A stretch of 64,000 bases of DNA from Reticulitermes speratus (GCA_021186555.1 JAJKFL010000042.1:15538521-15602520); one strand, 5' to 3'. Shown: positions 1-12,635, numbered from the stretch's first letter. Notes: generated by a model from the letters alone, not told the origin. Program-made: numbers and translations.

Positions 1-164
1 GTTAATTCAGTAGGTCAGCTCAGCGGTGGAACAAGACTTTAATCTAAGTGCGCATTTTGTGAATGTATGCAGGACAATCTGGCTGTGTTTAACTTCGCAT
101 ATCGCCTCCTAATTTGGGAATTTCATTGTGATAATAATAATAATAATCAATAACAACATCGCCA

Positions 165-420
165 CTAACCGAACGTCGCGGTCAAGAGGGCAGCACTGCT
201 GGTTATTATTCGGGAAGTCCAGCCTTCAAATGTCGATACGAAGTCCCGCTATCCCGGATCAGGTGTTCTTTGATTTTCTCAGTTCCAGGCAATTACTTAA
301 AACCAAGTTATCCGCTTCCATACACTTTCTTTCCAAGTCATTATTCAGTAATCTTCCCACCATTCAACACTGTATAGCTTCAGCTACTGACAGCTTCTTT
401 AAACAAATCGTACGTAATGA
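165..420 (+). repeat. SINE-like fragment, family D
   Basis: GGTCAAGAGGGCAGCACTGC and ATTCGGGAAGTCC match the copy at 19705. The rest is diverged. The long plus-strand open frame through this stretch (128-829) runs from this repeat into a minisatellite and is not a convincing gene. Confidence 0.35.
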
Positions 421-735
421 ATGGATAAACATCATCACTGATAAAGATCGTGCTCTGCTAAAGCTACCGGAAGGCCCTGGTATCGCCTTTGATACTGAAA
501 CAGCAGCTTCGGAATTCGGTTTTCAAGCATTCTTTCCCAAAGTTCTAGCCACTTCTTCTGATATTAGTTGCTGTTATATCCATAACTTTCATTCCCCTTT
601 CTTCCCTAATATCTTCATTGTGTTTACGACGACCAGTCTTTCTGTACCTTCCGACAGCCCTGAGGAAACGCATTTCCTATCGACTGCGTTCTACTTGTTT
701 GTTCTTTCGTCTGCATCCAACAGATACTACAGTTG

Positions 736-893
736 CGGCCAACATTCGAATCCAGATAGAGGCACAGGTATGGCCAACATTCGGATCCAGATAGAAGCGC
801 AGGTGTGGCCAACATTCGGATCCACATAGAAGCACAGGTACGGCCAACATTCGGATCCACACAGAAGCACAGGTACGGCCAACATTCGGATCC
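736..893. repeat. minisatellite, about four and a half 35-37-bp units
   Basis: Each unit reads GGCCAACATTCGGATCCA, then AGAAGCACAGGTA. Because the unit is nearly free of stops in several frames, both strands show open frames with repeated peptides; these are not genes. A TG/CG microsatellite follows at 897-929. Confidence 0.9.
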
Positions 894-896
894 ATA

Positions 897-929
897 TGTG
901 TGTGTGTGTGTGTGCGCGCGCGCGCGCGC
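897..929. repeat. (TG)n(CG)n microsatellite
   Basis: About nine TG units followed by about seven CG units. Confidence 0.95.
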
Positions 930-2634
930 AAGCGTTTATAAAAATATATCCTTATAGACTTTCAATAACTTATTTTATTATTTTCATATTTCCTGTGCCA
1001 TTATTTTCCTAGTAATGTGCGTTTTAAGGCCCCAGAGAACTGTTTGAATCCAATTATACGTATTTATGCTATATCAACATCATTGTCTTCCTCGTAACCT
1101 ATACCGCAGCTCAAATAATGTAAATTCCTCCCTAACACAATTACACGTAGGCCGTGTTTTACGCCGGTTTGTTTTACTAACGCCCCTTACCAATTTACAG
1201 CACTTCTTAATTTACGACCTCTACTTTCGGTTTATCGCCCTTTGGCTGGCTGCGTTCTATTACGCTAACCCCTTATTTATGATTGGAATATCATGTTTGA
1301 TTTACGCCTTTTTATTTACGCCCACCTTTTCAGGAACAAAACTGGGGGGGGGGGGGGGGTCAAACAAGCCTTTGGTGTATTTCATTATCTAACGTGATTT
1401 TGGGTCTTGTGGGTTATTTTCTTCTAAATGCAGTTACGTTTGTTTTGAGGATGGAGTTCTCCATACTGCGTTCAATAATTAGGCCTATGTTAGGAATATG
1501 CAATTATGGAGATCCTCTTCCGTGTAAATGTGTACTAATTTACGATCTTTCGGGATAATTTGCCGTTAACATATCTACATACAACGCCGAGTTCAGATTT
1601 ACAGTTCAAGACGACAGTAGGAATGCTTGGTGTGTGTTCTTCTACATTCAGTACTGAGGTGTCAATAATTACACTCTTTTCTGTAATTCCAAAATTCGAA
1701 ATTTACTTTTCATTGCTAAGTTTCTGTTATGCCTAAGTACAACAGCATTCAAACTTCACGCTCCACACTCAAAAATAAATCATCTCCAGAGAAAATTTCA
1801 GTATAGCTATTGAACTACGTAGACAGCGTTAATGGATCTGCAAACATACTAAGTCGAGGGAAGTAATTATTACGTGGCAGTTAAAAGTGTCAAGATCATA
1901 ATAACATAAACGTTTGTGTTTACATTATGTATGCTGTGCTTCATGTGTGTCAGATGCATGCCCATACAGTCTGGTACTCACGGATGTCGTTGACAAACTT
2001 TGGTATCCCCGATTGACTCCTTGTACCTTCGCTTGTCATAACATCCACGATCAACAAAGAGTTATGGGCAAAATTCGTAAACCTTAACTTTGTATTGCAT
2101 AAATTTTTAGTCTTGCATTACATGTACATTAGTAAACCTGTTGTTGCTTTATTTAATTTTTTGGAGAGGTTAGTACTGAATACGTTGGATTTGTCAGCTA
2201 TAACATAAAAGTTTCGCATCGTCGCCATGTTTGCAAAGGCTGACGTAGTAATAATATCCATACACAATATGTAGGTGCCCTTTGTGATCAACCTCCGTAC
2301 CATATTGCACCAAATTTTCGTTCGTCCTTTAGCTATTGCCATGATACTGAAGTCCAAGAAAAATTTTCGCACGGCCGCCCTGTGGTAATATATGATGTTC
2401 TACAAAAGAATTACCTTAACTAAACGTGTATAATTTTCGAAGATATCTTGCCATATATAATTTCCGGACACTAAGGTAATCGGCGCTAGTGCCTCTCTCG
2501 CGTCACAAGTTCGCGCCTTCGCCATGTTGATATTACTGAATGTAGGAAATCACAAAGCACGGCGTTGGCGTGGCCTCTAATCGGATAGCGTTTGTACCAG
2601 TTTCGTAAAAACTGATCAAGTGGTCAAAATCCAA
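930..2634. other. no gene recognised
   Basis: A 16-G run at 1344-1359. The minus-strand frame at 2118-2372 (84 codons) has no recognisable domain. No splice-supported exon seen. Confidence 0.5.

Positions 2635-2671
<37 letters not shown>
2635..2671. repeat. (AT)n(AC)n microsatellite
   Basis: About 12 AT units followed by about seven AC units. Confidence 0.95.
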
Positions 2672-3517
2672 AATGATGGTGATGACAATATTATTCATAA
2701 CCCTACTTTTTTTCCTTTTTAAGAAAGGAAAGTAGACAAAAAAATAACCTGCCTGATAACAGCAAAATCTCCATTCAGAATAAGTTTTGTAATTTGCCTA
2801 TGCTGACATAAAAAATTAGTGTGTAGCCACAGAAAGTGCATTTACTTCTAAGATATTAATATTTTCATCGAGTAATAATTTTCAATAAATATATTTACTT
2901 TTAGACTAATTAGCTACTAGATTATTCTTCGCCAGCAGAATTTTAACTCATTATAGTGCTTCCTTCAACATCAAAGCTGCTTCAGTAAACAATACCCTTT
3001 GTATATTCATATTCAGCTTGGGGCCAAGTCGTGAGTTTAATGTTCACTGACATTAGGGAATATGAACACGAGTAAAGCAGTGTCAACAGATGCCTGGCAT
3101 GTTAACGTATTAACGTTAAGAAATAAATGAACAGAATTTTAACATCAACGCGTGGTGAAGTTTTATAATTTTAAGTTAGTGGTGTTGACAGTTTTCAACG
3201 ATTAAACTCAAGGAAAAGCTGTGTGTTGGCACTTAAAACAGTTCCTGTTCAAGTATAAAAATGCAAGATGGTTTTGAACACGTTACTTTAAATTTCAATC
3301 ATTGTCTGCTTCATAAACAATTACTCCAAATTCTAATTTATGTCTATTTGGTCTATCACAGTGCACTTTCAGTACATGTAAATACATGAGGTGATATTAA
3401 TGTGATGATGCCATAACGTTAAGCTAAATATTTTACCCAAATTTAAGACAAACGTGTTTCTTTTTATTTTTGGCATCTGAAAATGGTAAGGTGACATAAC
3501 GTCAAAGAAAGAAAGTA

Positions 3518-3970
3518 AAATCAAATCCCGGTATTTTTTTTACATGGTGAAGGGCCCCGCAGCAGATGCTACGGACGCACCACAGCCTTAAGATCTTCAT
3601 GTGATGGATCAAGATGAAGATGAAGATGAGCAGTTTTTTTACCAAGTTTTACAAGTAATGGAGCACAAGTGGAATGAAATTGACAGGGAAAAACCGACAA
3701 CTCGAGAAAAACCTGTCCCAGTGTCACTTTGTCCAACACAAAACCCCACATGGACTGACCCGGGATCGAAACAGGGCCTCGCAGTGGAAGGCCGGCGACT
3801 AACCGCCTGAGCCATGGCACGGCCAAATCCCGGTATAGCGCCACCCTCATTTAAGGCCCATGATTGCCTGCCAATGGAAGTTGCCTATTATACGGTATTT
3901 CTGTTTACCGCCAGCCTCGATAAGCGCCACAAACTGCGGCGAACAGTGGCGCTATATCGGGGTTTGACTG
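3518..3970. mobile_element. pogo/Tigger-like short DNA element, split by a SINE
   Basis: Terminal inverted repeats: the right end reads (reverse complement) CAGTCAAACCCCGATATAGC; the left end is AAATCAAATCCCGGTAT, continuing after the SINE as AGCGCCAC. TA flanks both ends (3516-3517, 3971-3972), the target duplication of the Tc1/mariner/pogo superfamily. Without the SINE and its duplicated target the element is about 150 bp and non-coding. Confidence 0.7.
3535..3824 (-). mobile_element. tRNA-derived SINE inserted in a pogo-like element
   Basis: Minus strand: a tRNA-like head (A box GGCTCAGGCGGTTAGTCG, B box GTTTCGATCCCG) next to 3824, a unique body, and a 3' A-tract (T-run at 3534-3541 on plus). 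A 12-base target duplication AAATCCCGGTAT flanks it (3523-3534 and 3825-3836). Confidence 0.8.
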
Positions 3971-4287
3971 TACTGCACTAAGACGCAGGAAATATGTTGC
4001 ATGACAAATGTGATAGCTGCAAGAGACGTTGAGGTAGACAAACGCTGAAAATTTCTATATAAACTGAGAAAACGTTTTAAATAAATTAATGTCCGATACC
4101 AGGCGCCAATTTTGAAATACTGAAAATGTAAACCATTTAAACACATTATTCTTATTTTCCTAACAATTTAAATTATTCCAAATTCATGTGTTATGAAGAA
4201 AAAGGCACTAGTTCATTACAAATTGTAATATTGTTTAATTTAACATCCCGATTTCTCATGCCCCACCCAAAATCCCTATGTGTGAGG

Positions 4288-4551
4288 CAGTGGCGTAGCT
4301 GCGTTTTCTGGCTCCCGGTGCGAGTAAACACAATGGCCACCCCTAACAGAAATCATGGACTTTAAAATAAGTCACAATTATATCTTGTATTTCCTGCTAT
4401 TTGTCTCAACAATTTAAAAACTGTTGAACGCAGAAAATCAAACATTTTAATTTAAACAATTCATTTTGCTGTCCACTTTGCTGCCCCTTGGGCTCCGCTG
4501 CCCGGGGCTGTCGCACCACTCGCCCCCCCCCCCGAACCACCGACGCCCCTG
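4288..4551. mobile_element. hAT-like MITE
   Basis: Ends CAGTGGCGTAGCTGCG and (reverse complement) CAGGGGCGTCGGTGG form short terminal inverted repeats. The 8-base flanks GTGTGAGG and ATGTGCGG match at six of eight positions, the target length of hAT transposons. No coding capacity. It contains a C-run near the right end, as relatives at 12636 and 53355 do. Confidence 0.6.
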
Positions 4552-4814
4552 ATGTGCGGTACTATACGTCCTTCCCCCTCATAGCAACTTATATTATTTC
4601 AGAACTACGCCACATAAGTGTCCTCTATGGGCTAAGACTAAATAACTGATCGTTGTACTGTCAATATGAATTTTCAGGAGGATCCTCTAATATTTAGCTG
4701 AATACGGTATGAATGATGCTGTCTACCATCACAATGACCTTACTATGCATTCGATTACATTCATCTACGAGTAGCGACACCACCGCTCTTCGGCAGGGGT
4801 TTTTCTTAACACAT

Positions 4815-5082
4815 TTTTTTTTTGTTTATGGCTCGACAGCCCTACATGGGCCTGGGCCTCCTCGTTTCGTCGCGGTTTCATGATCACACACATTTGAGAT
4901 ACACCACAGTCGGTAGGACTCCTCTGGACGAGGGACCAGCTCGTCGCAGAGACCTCTACCTGACAACACACAACACTCACAACAACAGACATCCATGCCC
5001 CCGGCGGGATTCGAACCCACAATCCTAGTAAGCGAGCGGCCGAAGACCCACGCCTTAGACCGCGCGGCCACTGGGATCGGCT
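4815..5082 (-). mobile_element. tRNA-derived SINE, family A
   Basis: The head on the minus strand has A-box-like GTGGCCGCGCGGTCTAAGGC and B box GGTTCGAATCC, then a body ending in an A-tract. Target duplications TTCTTAACACAT and TTCCTTAACACAT flank it. Family A copies also lie at 5397 and 6833. Confidence 0.85.
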
Positions 5083-5396
5083 TTCCTTAACACATACTCT
5101 ACTGAAATAATCAGGGTTCTTATTCATTATGATAATCTTGCGAATGTACTGTACATTAGATGGCAAATTCTCTAATATCCACAGCCGTGGTGCCGCATAA
5201 CGATCGCTTTATGAACTAAACAGTTGTCAAGCCACGAAAAAGCGACGGACACATCGCTTTTGTACTGCGAGAAATGCTTGCCAGTCTAGTAGGCAGATCA
5301 AAGACGGAGAGAAACCGATGAAGAAACGAATAAAACTAAACGAAAGGGTTTTATATAGGATGTGTGGCATTTATAACTCACACAATTAAGGTCCAC

Positions 5397-5637
5397 TTTT
5401 TTTTTCAATGGCTAGACAGCCCCTTGGGGGCCTGGCCGCCTCATTTTCCGAGGCTTCACGATCACACACTTTTTAGACACACCACACTCGGTAGGACTCC
5501 TCTGGACGAGGGACCAGCTCGTCGCAGAGACCTCTACCTGACAACACACAACACTCACAAGAGACAGACAACCATGCCCCCGGTTAGATTCGAACCCACA
5601 ATCCTAGTAAGCGAGCGGCCGCACGGCCACTGGGATC
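5397..5637 (-). mobile_element. tRNA-derived SINE, family A
   Basis: Same body and head as the copy at 4815, with the stretch between the B box and A box shortened. Its A-tract is the T-run at about 5397-5405. No clear target duplication. Confidence 0.8.
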
Positions 5638-5640
5638 GAA

Positions 5641-6817
5641 AAATTTTAGCTTGCTTAATGTGATTAATTTTTCGCGGTTCTAAGTATATTTTGGTACATT
5701 ATGGATGCTAAGTACTGGAATTTCAGTTTCATCCAACCGTCTCAAATCCAATGCAGTTGCGTATCTAACTTTAGAAAACAGTGCATGGAATTCCTAAAGC
5801 TTCGCATTGTATTTAAAGACAGAATGTGTTCACAGTACCATGCATTTTAGAACCATTTTCAAATGGACGAACAATGTCCCTAAAACATGCGAATGTTTGT
5901 TAGAAGAACTATCATTCTAGAATAAATATTCACCAAAATCTGTAAACTTATAAAATGAAGCCCAATCAAAATAAATTTCAAGACGATGTTTAACAATTTT
6001 GTGGTCGGCAATAGAACAGACATCTATTGGAGAACACCACACTAAAGCCTTTCATGTATAATAAACCTCACTGTTCCTCATTGTCAGTGTAAAAAGAGAC
6101 ATACATCGTAAAGTATGGTATGCTATACATCTGACCCGGGTCAACATCACGAACCACACTGCTATCGCCTGCTAAATAATAGTGCCTGTTGTGTCCGGGC
6201 ATCTGGTTGTACTGAGCCCGCTACAAACACAACTTCCGCCACGCATTCCTATCTCTACTACAAATCACTTAGGTTTTATTTGTTAAAATAGCCCATAAAT
6301 GCCAAAGTAATGGCGTACTGCGTAGTTTTTGGCGCGATTAATATTCGATTGAAGCTTCAATAAAAAATGGATAAATATACAGTCGACCTATGATATATTA
6401 CCACAGTTCCTTCTCAAATATTTGTTGTTACCTTCATGGAAATGTCTGAAATAATGCGTTTCTATTCAGAGCAAGAAAGAAATACACTTGGACCCACATT
6501 TGATCATAGGAAGACGTTCGACTTTTATATTTTCTAAACTTGAAGTAATGTTACGAAGTGATACTTGTAAATTCAGATTTGGATGTCATCAAGTGATGCA
6601 TGACACGTTCAAATTTGGAAGTCATAAAATCCTTCCTTAAATCAATACTGAAACAAATATAAGTCCCACTGCGTATTGTTTCAATTACTTGTCATCATTT
6701 CAAGTATGATTCTGAATTATAATATGAAAACAAAAATCATTTTTTTAATTGTAATGAGTCACATTTATGGTGACCCACCCCAATGTTATGTAGGTCTATT
6801 CTCTTTAAATATCAAAA
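5641..6817. other. no gene or clear repeat recognised
   Basis: AT-rich single-copy-looking sequence with no long frame and no terminal repeats that I could pair. Confidence 0.5.
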
Positions 6818-6832
6818 CACTAATTTGCCATT

Positions 6833-7068
6833 TTTTCTTTCCCCACTGACGCAACAGCCCCTAGTGGGCCAGGGGCTCCTCATTATCGAGGCTTCAGGAT
6901 CACACTCAGACACACCACACTCGGTAGAACTCCTTTGGACGAGTGATCAGCCCAACGCAAAGACAACACAACACTTAAATCTATGCCCCCGGCGGGAATT
7001 TAACCCACAATCCACGTAAGCGAGCGGTTGCAGACCCACGCCTTAGACCACGCGGCCACTGGGGTCGG
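6833..7068 (-). mobile_element. tRNA-derived SINE, family A
   Basis: The family A body has several small deletions. The 15-base target duplication CACTAATTTGCCATT (6818-6832) / CACTAATTTGTCATT (7069-7083) fixes both ends. Confidence 0.85.
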
Positions 7069-7159
7069 CACTAATTTGTCATTATGCACACTTATGCTAT
7101 ACGAATTTTAAAAGGACTTGAGGTACTATAAACGTAACCAGTAGGCCTACGTGTCTTAT

Positions 7160-7372
7160 AAAGGTAACGTTGTCCCTCTCGACGCCATGAAGGCAGAGAA
7201 GATGAGAGGAAATATAGCTCCGCTTATTCTTAACCTCGGCACTAGATTGGGGTGTGTAGTAAACTTCACGCCCCGGCCGCTTTACTCTCAGAAATGAGCC
7301 CCGGTACCCACTGAATTGGAGCGTGGGTGGGCCCAGAGCGGGTCTGAGCGGTTTCGGAGAAGAGATACACAA
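7160..7372 (-). mobile_element. SINE, family B, head missing
   Basis: Body resembles the complete family B copy at 11250: GCCATGAAGGCAGAGAAG, then AACCTCGGCACTAGATTGGG, then GGTACCCACTG. The tRNA-like head is not present. Confidence 0.6.
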
Positions 7373-7497
7373 TTCCAAAAATATTTCTCCTATATTCATA
7401 TGAAAGAACGAAAGTCGCTAGACTAAGACTAGTGTTTTACCGTATGCTACAAAATCAACATCAAATATAAGAAGTGACTCCACTAAGAAATGTGCAA

Positions 7498-8807
7498 GGT
7501 GTGATCAATAAGTTCCGAGACTGGTTCAGTAAAAAATAATCTTTATTGCTTACAGATACAAACAATTAATCCCATTCAAAATAGGCGCCTTCTAAAGCTA
7601 TGCACTTATGCCAGCGGTTCTGCCATTGTTGGAAACATTTTAAATGAGTCTTGGGAAATACTACTGAGGTGCTTCGTCGTATTCTCTTTGATGGTGTCAA
7701 TGTGGTCGAATCTCTTTCCTTTTAGTGGCATTTTAAGTTTGCGGAACAGCCAGAAGTCACAGGGAGCCATATCAGGGAAGTAGGGTGGTTCCTGAACTAC
7801 AGGAATGCCATAATTTGCTTTAAAAACCTGAACGGAGTGAGCAGCGTGCGCGGGTGCATTGCCGTGATGCAGAGCCCACGCGCGAGATTCCCGTTTCTTC
7901 GGCATCTTGCGACAAATGGCGAATGTCAGTCCCTTCAGAACCTCAACACAATAATGTTGATTCACTGTTTGGCCTTCAGGGACGTATTCATAGCGAACAA
8001 TTCCTTCTATGTCAAAAGAATCAGCATGACTTTTACTTTGGAACGCACCTGACGCTATTTCTTCGGTCTTGGAGACTTAGGCAAGTTCCACTGCGAAGAT
8101 TGAGGTTTCGTTTCAGGATCATATCCGTAAACCCATGTCGCGTCACCTGTGATGATGCCTTCCGTGAAGTTCTGATCCGTTTATGCCTCTGCAAGGAGAT
8201 TAGTAGCGACAGACACGCGGTGTTCCTTTTGTTCGATGGTGATGACACGAGGAACGAATTTCGCAGAAACGCGTCGCATGTTCAAATCCTCTGTCAAAAT
8301 GACTTGGCACATATCGTACGATATGCCAACCTCAGCAGAAATTTCACGCACTGTTAATCGCCTATTTGTACGAATTAATTTTCGCGCAAGTGTTTCTGCT
8401 TGTTGACAGTCGCCCGTATGGCGGACCTTCATCGACTGAAGTTCGTCCTCCTTTAAACCTCTTAAACCATTCAAACGTGCGAGCACGACTCAAGCACTCA
8501 TCACCAAAAGCAGTTTCTACCATTTCAAAAGTCCCCGCACCGTTCTTCCCAAGCTTAACGCAAAACTTAATGCACGCACGCTGTTCCTTCTCTTCTGACA
8601 TTTTGACCGCGGCCCGAAATGCGACGAGGCATAAGTACACGTGCTCATTCGACCAAAGCTGGAGAGGCACTGCCTAACGGATTCGGGCCGTCCTTTGTGC
8701 CGTGGAGAGAGGCGAATCAAGGCCACATTCCAGCAAAGAGGCACGTCCCACCTCCTCCTCCTCCTAGCGGAGTTACAGAACCAGTCTAGGAACTTATTGA
8801 TCACACC
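7498..8807 (-). mobile_element. mariner element with both ends, transposase broken
   Basis: Terminal inverted repeats AGGTGTGATCAATAAGTTCC at 7498 and, reversed, at 8807, flanked by CA (left) and TA (right). The minus strand reads as a mariner transposase in three frames: MSEEKEQRACIKFCVKLG at 8601, then TVREISAEVGISYDMCQVIL, then a C-terminal part with PPYFPDMAPCDFWLF. The position expected to hold the second catalytic Asp reads HHGNAPAH where the family has HHDNAPAH. Frameshifts and this change make it non-functional. Length 1.31 kb is typical of mariner. Confidence 0.88.
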
Positions 8808-8999
8808 TTATACGTAGTGTCCAGCGTGTAAAAGAACGGGCTGCTGAAGAAAATATTTGGACTTTAAGAAGGGGAAATAACAGGAATATAGAGAATACTG
8901 TACAGTTACTAGTGTGATTTTGTACGCTTTACTAAATAAGAATGGGATTGGCGGGGTATGTAACATGCAGGGGAAAGATGATAAATGCATGCATAATTT

Positions 9000-9175
9000 T
9001 GGGCAGAAACCCCGACAAACTTAGGAACAGATGGGAGGATAATATTAAGATGAATCTTGAATTAGGGTGTGTAGGTTAGGCTAGATTCATATGGCTCTGG
9101 ATTGGAAAGAGCGGCGGGCTCTAGTCAACACGGTAATAAATCTTCGTCTTCCATAAAAGGCAGAGAATTGTTTGA
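9000..9175 (+). mobile_element. RTE-type LINE 3' fragment
   Basis: Plus strand reads as the far C-terminus of a LINE ORF2: RQT.EQMGG, then LDWKERRALVNTVINLRLP, with stops. Related fragments recur at 13225, 15000, 21120, 33290 and 46890. Confidence 0.5.
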
Positions 9176-10252
9176 TTATGTGAACGACTAATAATTCCGG
9201 CGCGACCGAGCACAAAATAATCAGCGGGGACATCCACACATACGGACATAACACCAAATTCTCTTACTTATAAAACAGGGGTGCGTGCTAATAAATAATA
9301 GAAAATAACAAGAGAGGCGGTGTACTGCAACGTAACATCGAGGCGCGTTCGCGAAACCATTGTTGCCGTGGAAAAACAATAAGTATTAAATATTATGAGT
9401 GTGTGTCTGTAGCCTTAGTTATCCGGCATGCAAAGCGCATCTTTTCTACGCTGCATTACATTGCCATCTGTGGCCTGTCTGGCTCTACCATATTCTTCCA
9501 CATTATCTCATAAACGGCATGATTTTCGGGAAAAAAAATATTGAACATAAAATGTGTGTTTTGGTTCTCTCTATAACTTTTGTCTGAAATATTTCTCATT
9601 CTAAGAATAATTTAGCGAGATGTTATCATATATTTACATAGGTCTTCATGTAAAGTACCCGTTATTTTTGTCAGATTTAATGAAACTTGAATTTTCTCTA
9701 CAGATTTTCGAAAAATCCTCAAATACAGATCTCATAAAAAAATCCGTCCAGTGGGAGCCCAGTTGTTCTATGCGGACAGACAGAGAGATAGACATGACGA
9801 AGCTAATAGTCGCTTTTCGCAATTTTGCGAAAGCTCCTAAATAGATAAAAGGCTGGACAGCACAGAGCTGCTGTTTAGAGAAACTTTAGCGGCTCTTCAC
9901 AGTACAAAGTATTTGATTTCTGAGCCGTATGCTTTCATCTGTACTGATGACCCATGCACCCTGCTGTTTTTGTTGTTTGGATGTGGCCCAGTAAGGCGTG
10001 CCTCACATCCATGTATATTTTCTAAACAAATAAAGTGGGTGTTCCTAAATAAACCTTGTTGGGCAAGCAGACACTCTGTTCCACTTAAGTGGGTACAAGA
10101 CTCCCCTTCAAAAAGCCAACTGTAAGGCAATTTTTGAAAGCACTCCACGTCCAAAGCGACAGCACTGCTGCTTCTAAAAGGCAGCACCTGAGGGCAGCGG
10201 ACACATGAGTTGCCCCTGTGCTTAATTGAATCACAAATGAAGTGTGTTGGAG
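9176..10252. other. no gene recognised
   Basis: Short open frames only, both strands. Around 9910-10200 both strands are open over 70-95 codons, which suggests an old repeat; none was identified. Confidence 0.45.
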
Positions 10253-10560
10253 GAGGTGGGGTAGTTCACTCGGTATAGTGATCAGGCTACGGGACAGACA
10301 ACCAAGTCGTCGTCTTTCGATCACCAGCAGTGGTACGACATTTATCTCTTCCCCAAACCGTCCAGACTGGTTCTTGGACCCACACAGCACTGGAGGCTCT
10401 TTCCTTGGGGTAAAGCGATTTGGGCGTAACACTGACCACTTACTTCATCTAGTGCGGAGGTTAAGAATGAGTGCATCAATATGTTCACTCCCCCCAGACG
10501 CCTTCATGGCGTGCATAGAGACAAATTTATGGAAAAGTGGAGGAATAGCTTCACATATTC
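10253..10560 (+). mobile_element. tRNA-derived SINE, family B
   Basis: The head GGGGTAGTTCACTCGGTATA with the B box TTTCGATCACC is followed by the family B body on the plus strand (complement of the copy at 11250), ending CGCCTTCATGGCGTGCATAG. Confidence 0.75.
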
Positions 10561-11249
10561 TTAAATGAAATATATTTTCTAACATTCTAAATAAAATTGC
10601 CGATATCAGTTTTCTGGTTTTGACAGGGGCGACTGTTCAAAATGCAGTCTTCTGGGTTGTAAGACGCATTGTCCTCCTTCACTTCCTGCAAACGTTTTGC
10701 AGCAAGTGTCGCGCAAACTATATTACAATAACATTCAATAAAAAAAGACAGGCTGTAGTAGTCTGCTTCGAACAAGTCAGGCTTCATTCTATACAAGCGT
10801 TACTACATGTACTACCACATAAGCGGTTCGAATTTATTTATTCATTCATTCCATTAATTTATTTATTCTTGATTCTTACGTGTTTCACGCATGGAAGTTA
10901 CATAGTGTCAACATTTATTTTGGGCTTCCTTGTATCAGGGAGAGCGAGCGTCTGTCTTAGAATGATCATGCCATAACAGCAATGACTTCCAACATAAATT
11001 TTTACATTATTTTCAAGTTTTTGTTTAAATATTTCTAGCACAGAGATTATGTCATCTGGTCCCATAAGAATCATATATATATATATTTCAAATTTAACAG
11101 AATTAAAGTGCATTCATGGCTAATGTGCAGTAGCGTTCCTCAGTCGTTCTGGCCCCCCCGGGCCCCTTATAAAATCCTCACTAATTCTGCAGCAGCTCCC
11201 AAAAGTACTTGAACTCCCAGTAACGAAGTTGGAATATTTATAAATAAGG

Positions 11250-11527
11250 TAAAGGTAAAGTTCACCCTAGAAGAGGTCATGAAGGCCCAGAGAGGAAGTA
11301 CTTTCTTTAACCTCGGCGCTAGGTGGGCGTGGGTTGTTAACGCCACACCCCGGTCGCTTTAACCCCCAGGAAAGAGACCTGGTACCCACGGTACAGGATG
11401 CTGGATGTGACCCAGGGCCGGTCTGGACGGATGCGACAAACCTCGCCCTCACAGGGATTCGATCACCGGACCGTACAGCCCGTAGCGAGTCGCTATACCG
11501 ACTGAGCTACCCCGTTTCACATTTATA
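11250..11527 (-). mobile_element. tRNA-derived SINE, family B, full length
   Basis: The minus-strand head has A box TAGCTCAGTCGGTATAGCG and B box GTGATCGAATCCC; the body contains GGTACCCACGGTACAGG. The 17-base target duplication AATATTTATAAATAAGG (11233-11249 and 11528-11544) is exact, so the insertion is fairly young. Confidence 0.9.
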
Positions 11528-11839
11528 AATATTTATAAATAAGGAACATGCTTAAATTATAAAAAGCTCTACTAAGTCAACGTAAGAATGTGTTAATAGC
11601 AGGTCTACGGTTACTGCATTAATACATTGCTGTTTGTAATATACTGCTCCAAGAGCAATAACTTGTCTAGCAGTAATGATGATAGAACCACGACGAGGAA
11701 AAGCCTAATGGAAAAGGGAAGTTTGCATTCTACTGAACAGAATCCACTAAACACGCATTCCCCTTACGCATTACTCGCGGACCCCTGGTTGACAAATATT
11801 TCTTTTACGAGATATGGCGAAATTGTCCCTGTCCATGAA

Positions 11840-12035
11840 ATAAAGGCATATAGGGGTAGTAGAGGTATAGCGCCACTCATTCTTAACTCGGCACCAGATA
11901 GAGATGAGTGGTCAACCTCACGCACCAGCCGCTTTAACTCCGGTAAAGAACCTCGGTACCCATTGAATGGGAGGCTGGGTGGGCCCCAGAGCAGGTCTGG
12001 ACGGTTTTTTGGGGGGGAAGAAATGTGTTGCCTCC
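11840..12035 (-). mobile_element. SINE, family B, head missing
   Basis: Body only: CCATGAAATAAAGGCATATA, GGTACCCATTGAATGGGAGG, GTCTGGACGGTTTTTTGGG. Confidence 0.6.
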
Positions 12036-12236
12036 TTCGAGATTCAGATTTCGGATCGTCCAACTTTCAAAATTCCGAAAGAAAGTACGCCATATTTCGT
12101 TGGTAATTACATAAAAATTAAGAGTAGTCTAAATTTCTGAAATGCAAATTATCTTATATATAAGTTTTAAAACTTTCGCGGCGACATGATTCAATATAGT
12201 CTTCTCGGGCGCACAGCCGCGTCAACTCGTTTGAAT

Positions 12237-12279
12237 ACAACGTTTCGGGGACTGGCTCCGTCCCCATCCTCAGGCAAAA
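12237..12279 (-). ncRNA. hammerhead-like motif in a Penelope-type repeat end
   Basis: Minus strand: CTGAGGA (fits CUGANGA), an unpaired T, stem II GGGGAC/GTCCCC, GAAA at 12243-12246, then CGTTGTA. The core is complete; stem I pairing beside it is weak. The flank resembles ends of Penelope-like elements seen in many animal genomes (recalled resemblance). Confidence 0.5.
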
Positions 12280-12635
12280 CTGATTTATTATCTTGTTCAG
12301 AAGCTTGTGGTCGCTTAGCTAGTCAAAACAATTCCCATCCTTTTACGAAACTCGAAGTTTCATTACAGTGTTCGCAACAGAACGCCACTGGCCCCTGTCC
12401 TGAGCATCGCAGTTTGCAGAAGTCAAGAAGCAGAACTGAACGAGTGCCTTTTATGTACAAGAGACAACCACGTAATTTTAAGTGCGCGCTGATTTATCCC
12501 TGCCTACATTTCGTGACATTTGTTATCCAGCCATGTTCGTAACTTTGTTAGTGACGTCATCACACTGGAATACAATTGTGTATTTTCAGTCAAGTTAAAT
12601 ATATACAGCATTACGGATTTATGCAGTAATGAGTT

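Noticed and set aside
128..829. 233-codon open frame on the plus strand
   Set aside because: It runs from microsatellite-like AT repeats through a SINE-like fragment into the minisatellite. The peptide is Ser/Phe-rich with no domain, as expected from repeat translation.
624..931. Minus-strand frames with repeated NVGRTCAS peptides
   Set aside because: They are translations of the 35-37-bp minisatellite and the TG/CG microsatellite.
2118..2372. 84-codon minus-strand frame starting MRKFFLDFSIMAIAKG
   Set aside because: Gave a faint impression of a repeat-derived peptide, but I could not tie it to a family and no partner frame or terminal repeat was found.
4985..5075. tRNA gene (A and B boxes)
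   Set aside because: Box sequences are good, but no closed acceptor stem or complete cloverleaf can be drawn, and the body and A-tract of a SINE follow.
4765..5166. 133-codon minus-strand frame
   Set aside because: It is the SINE family A sequence read through its tRNA-like head and body. Similar peptides arise wherever this SINE is inserted.
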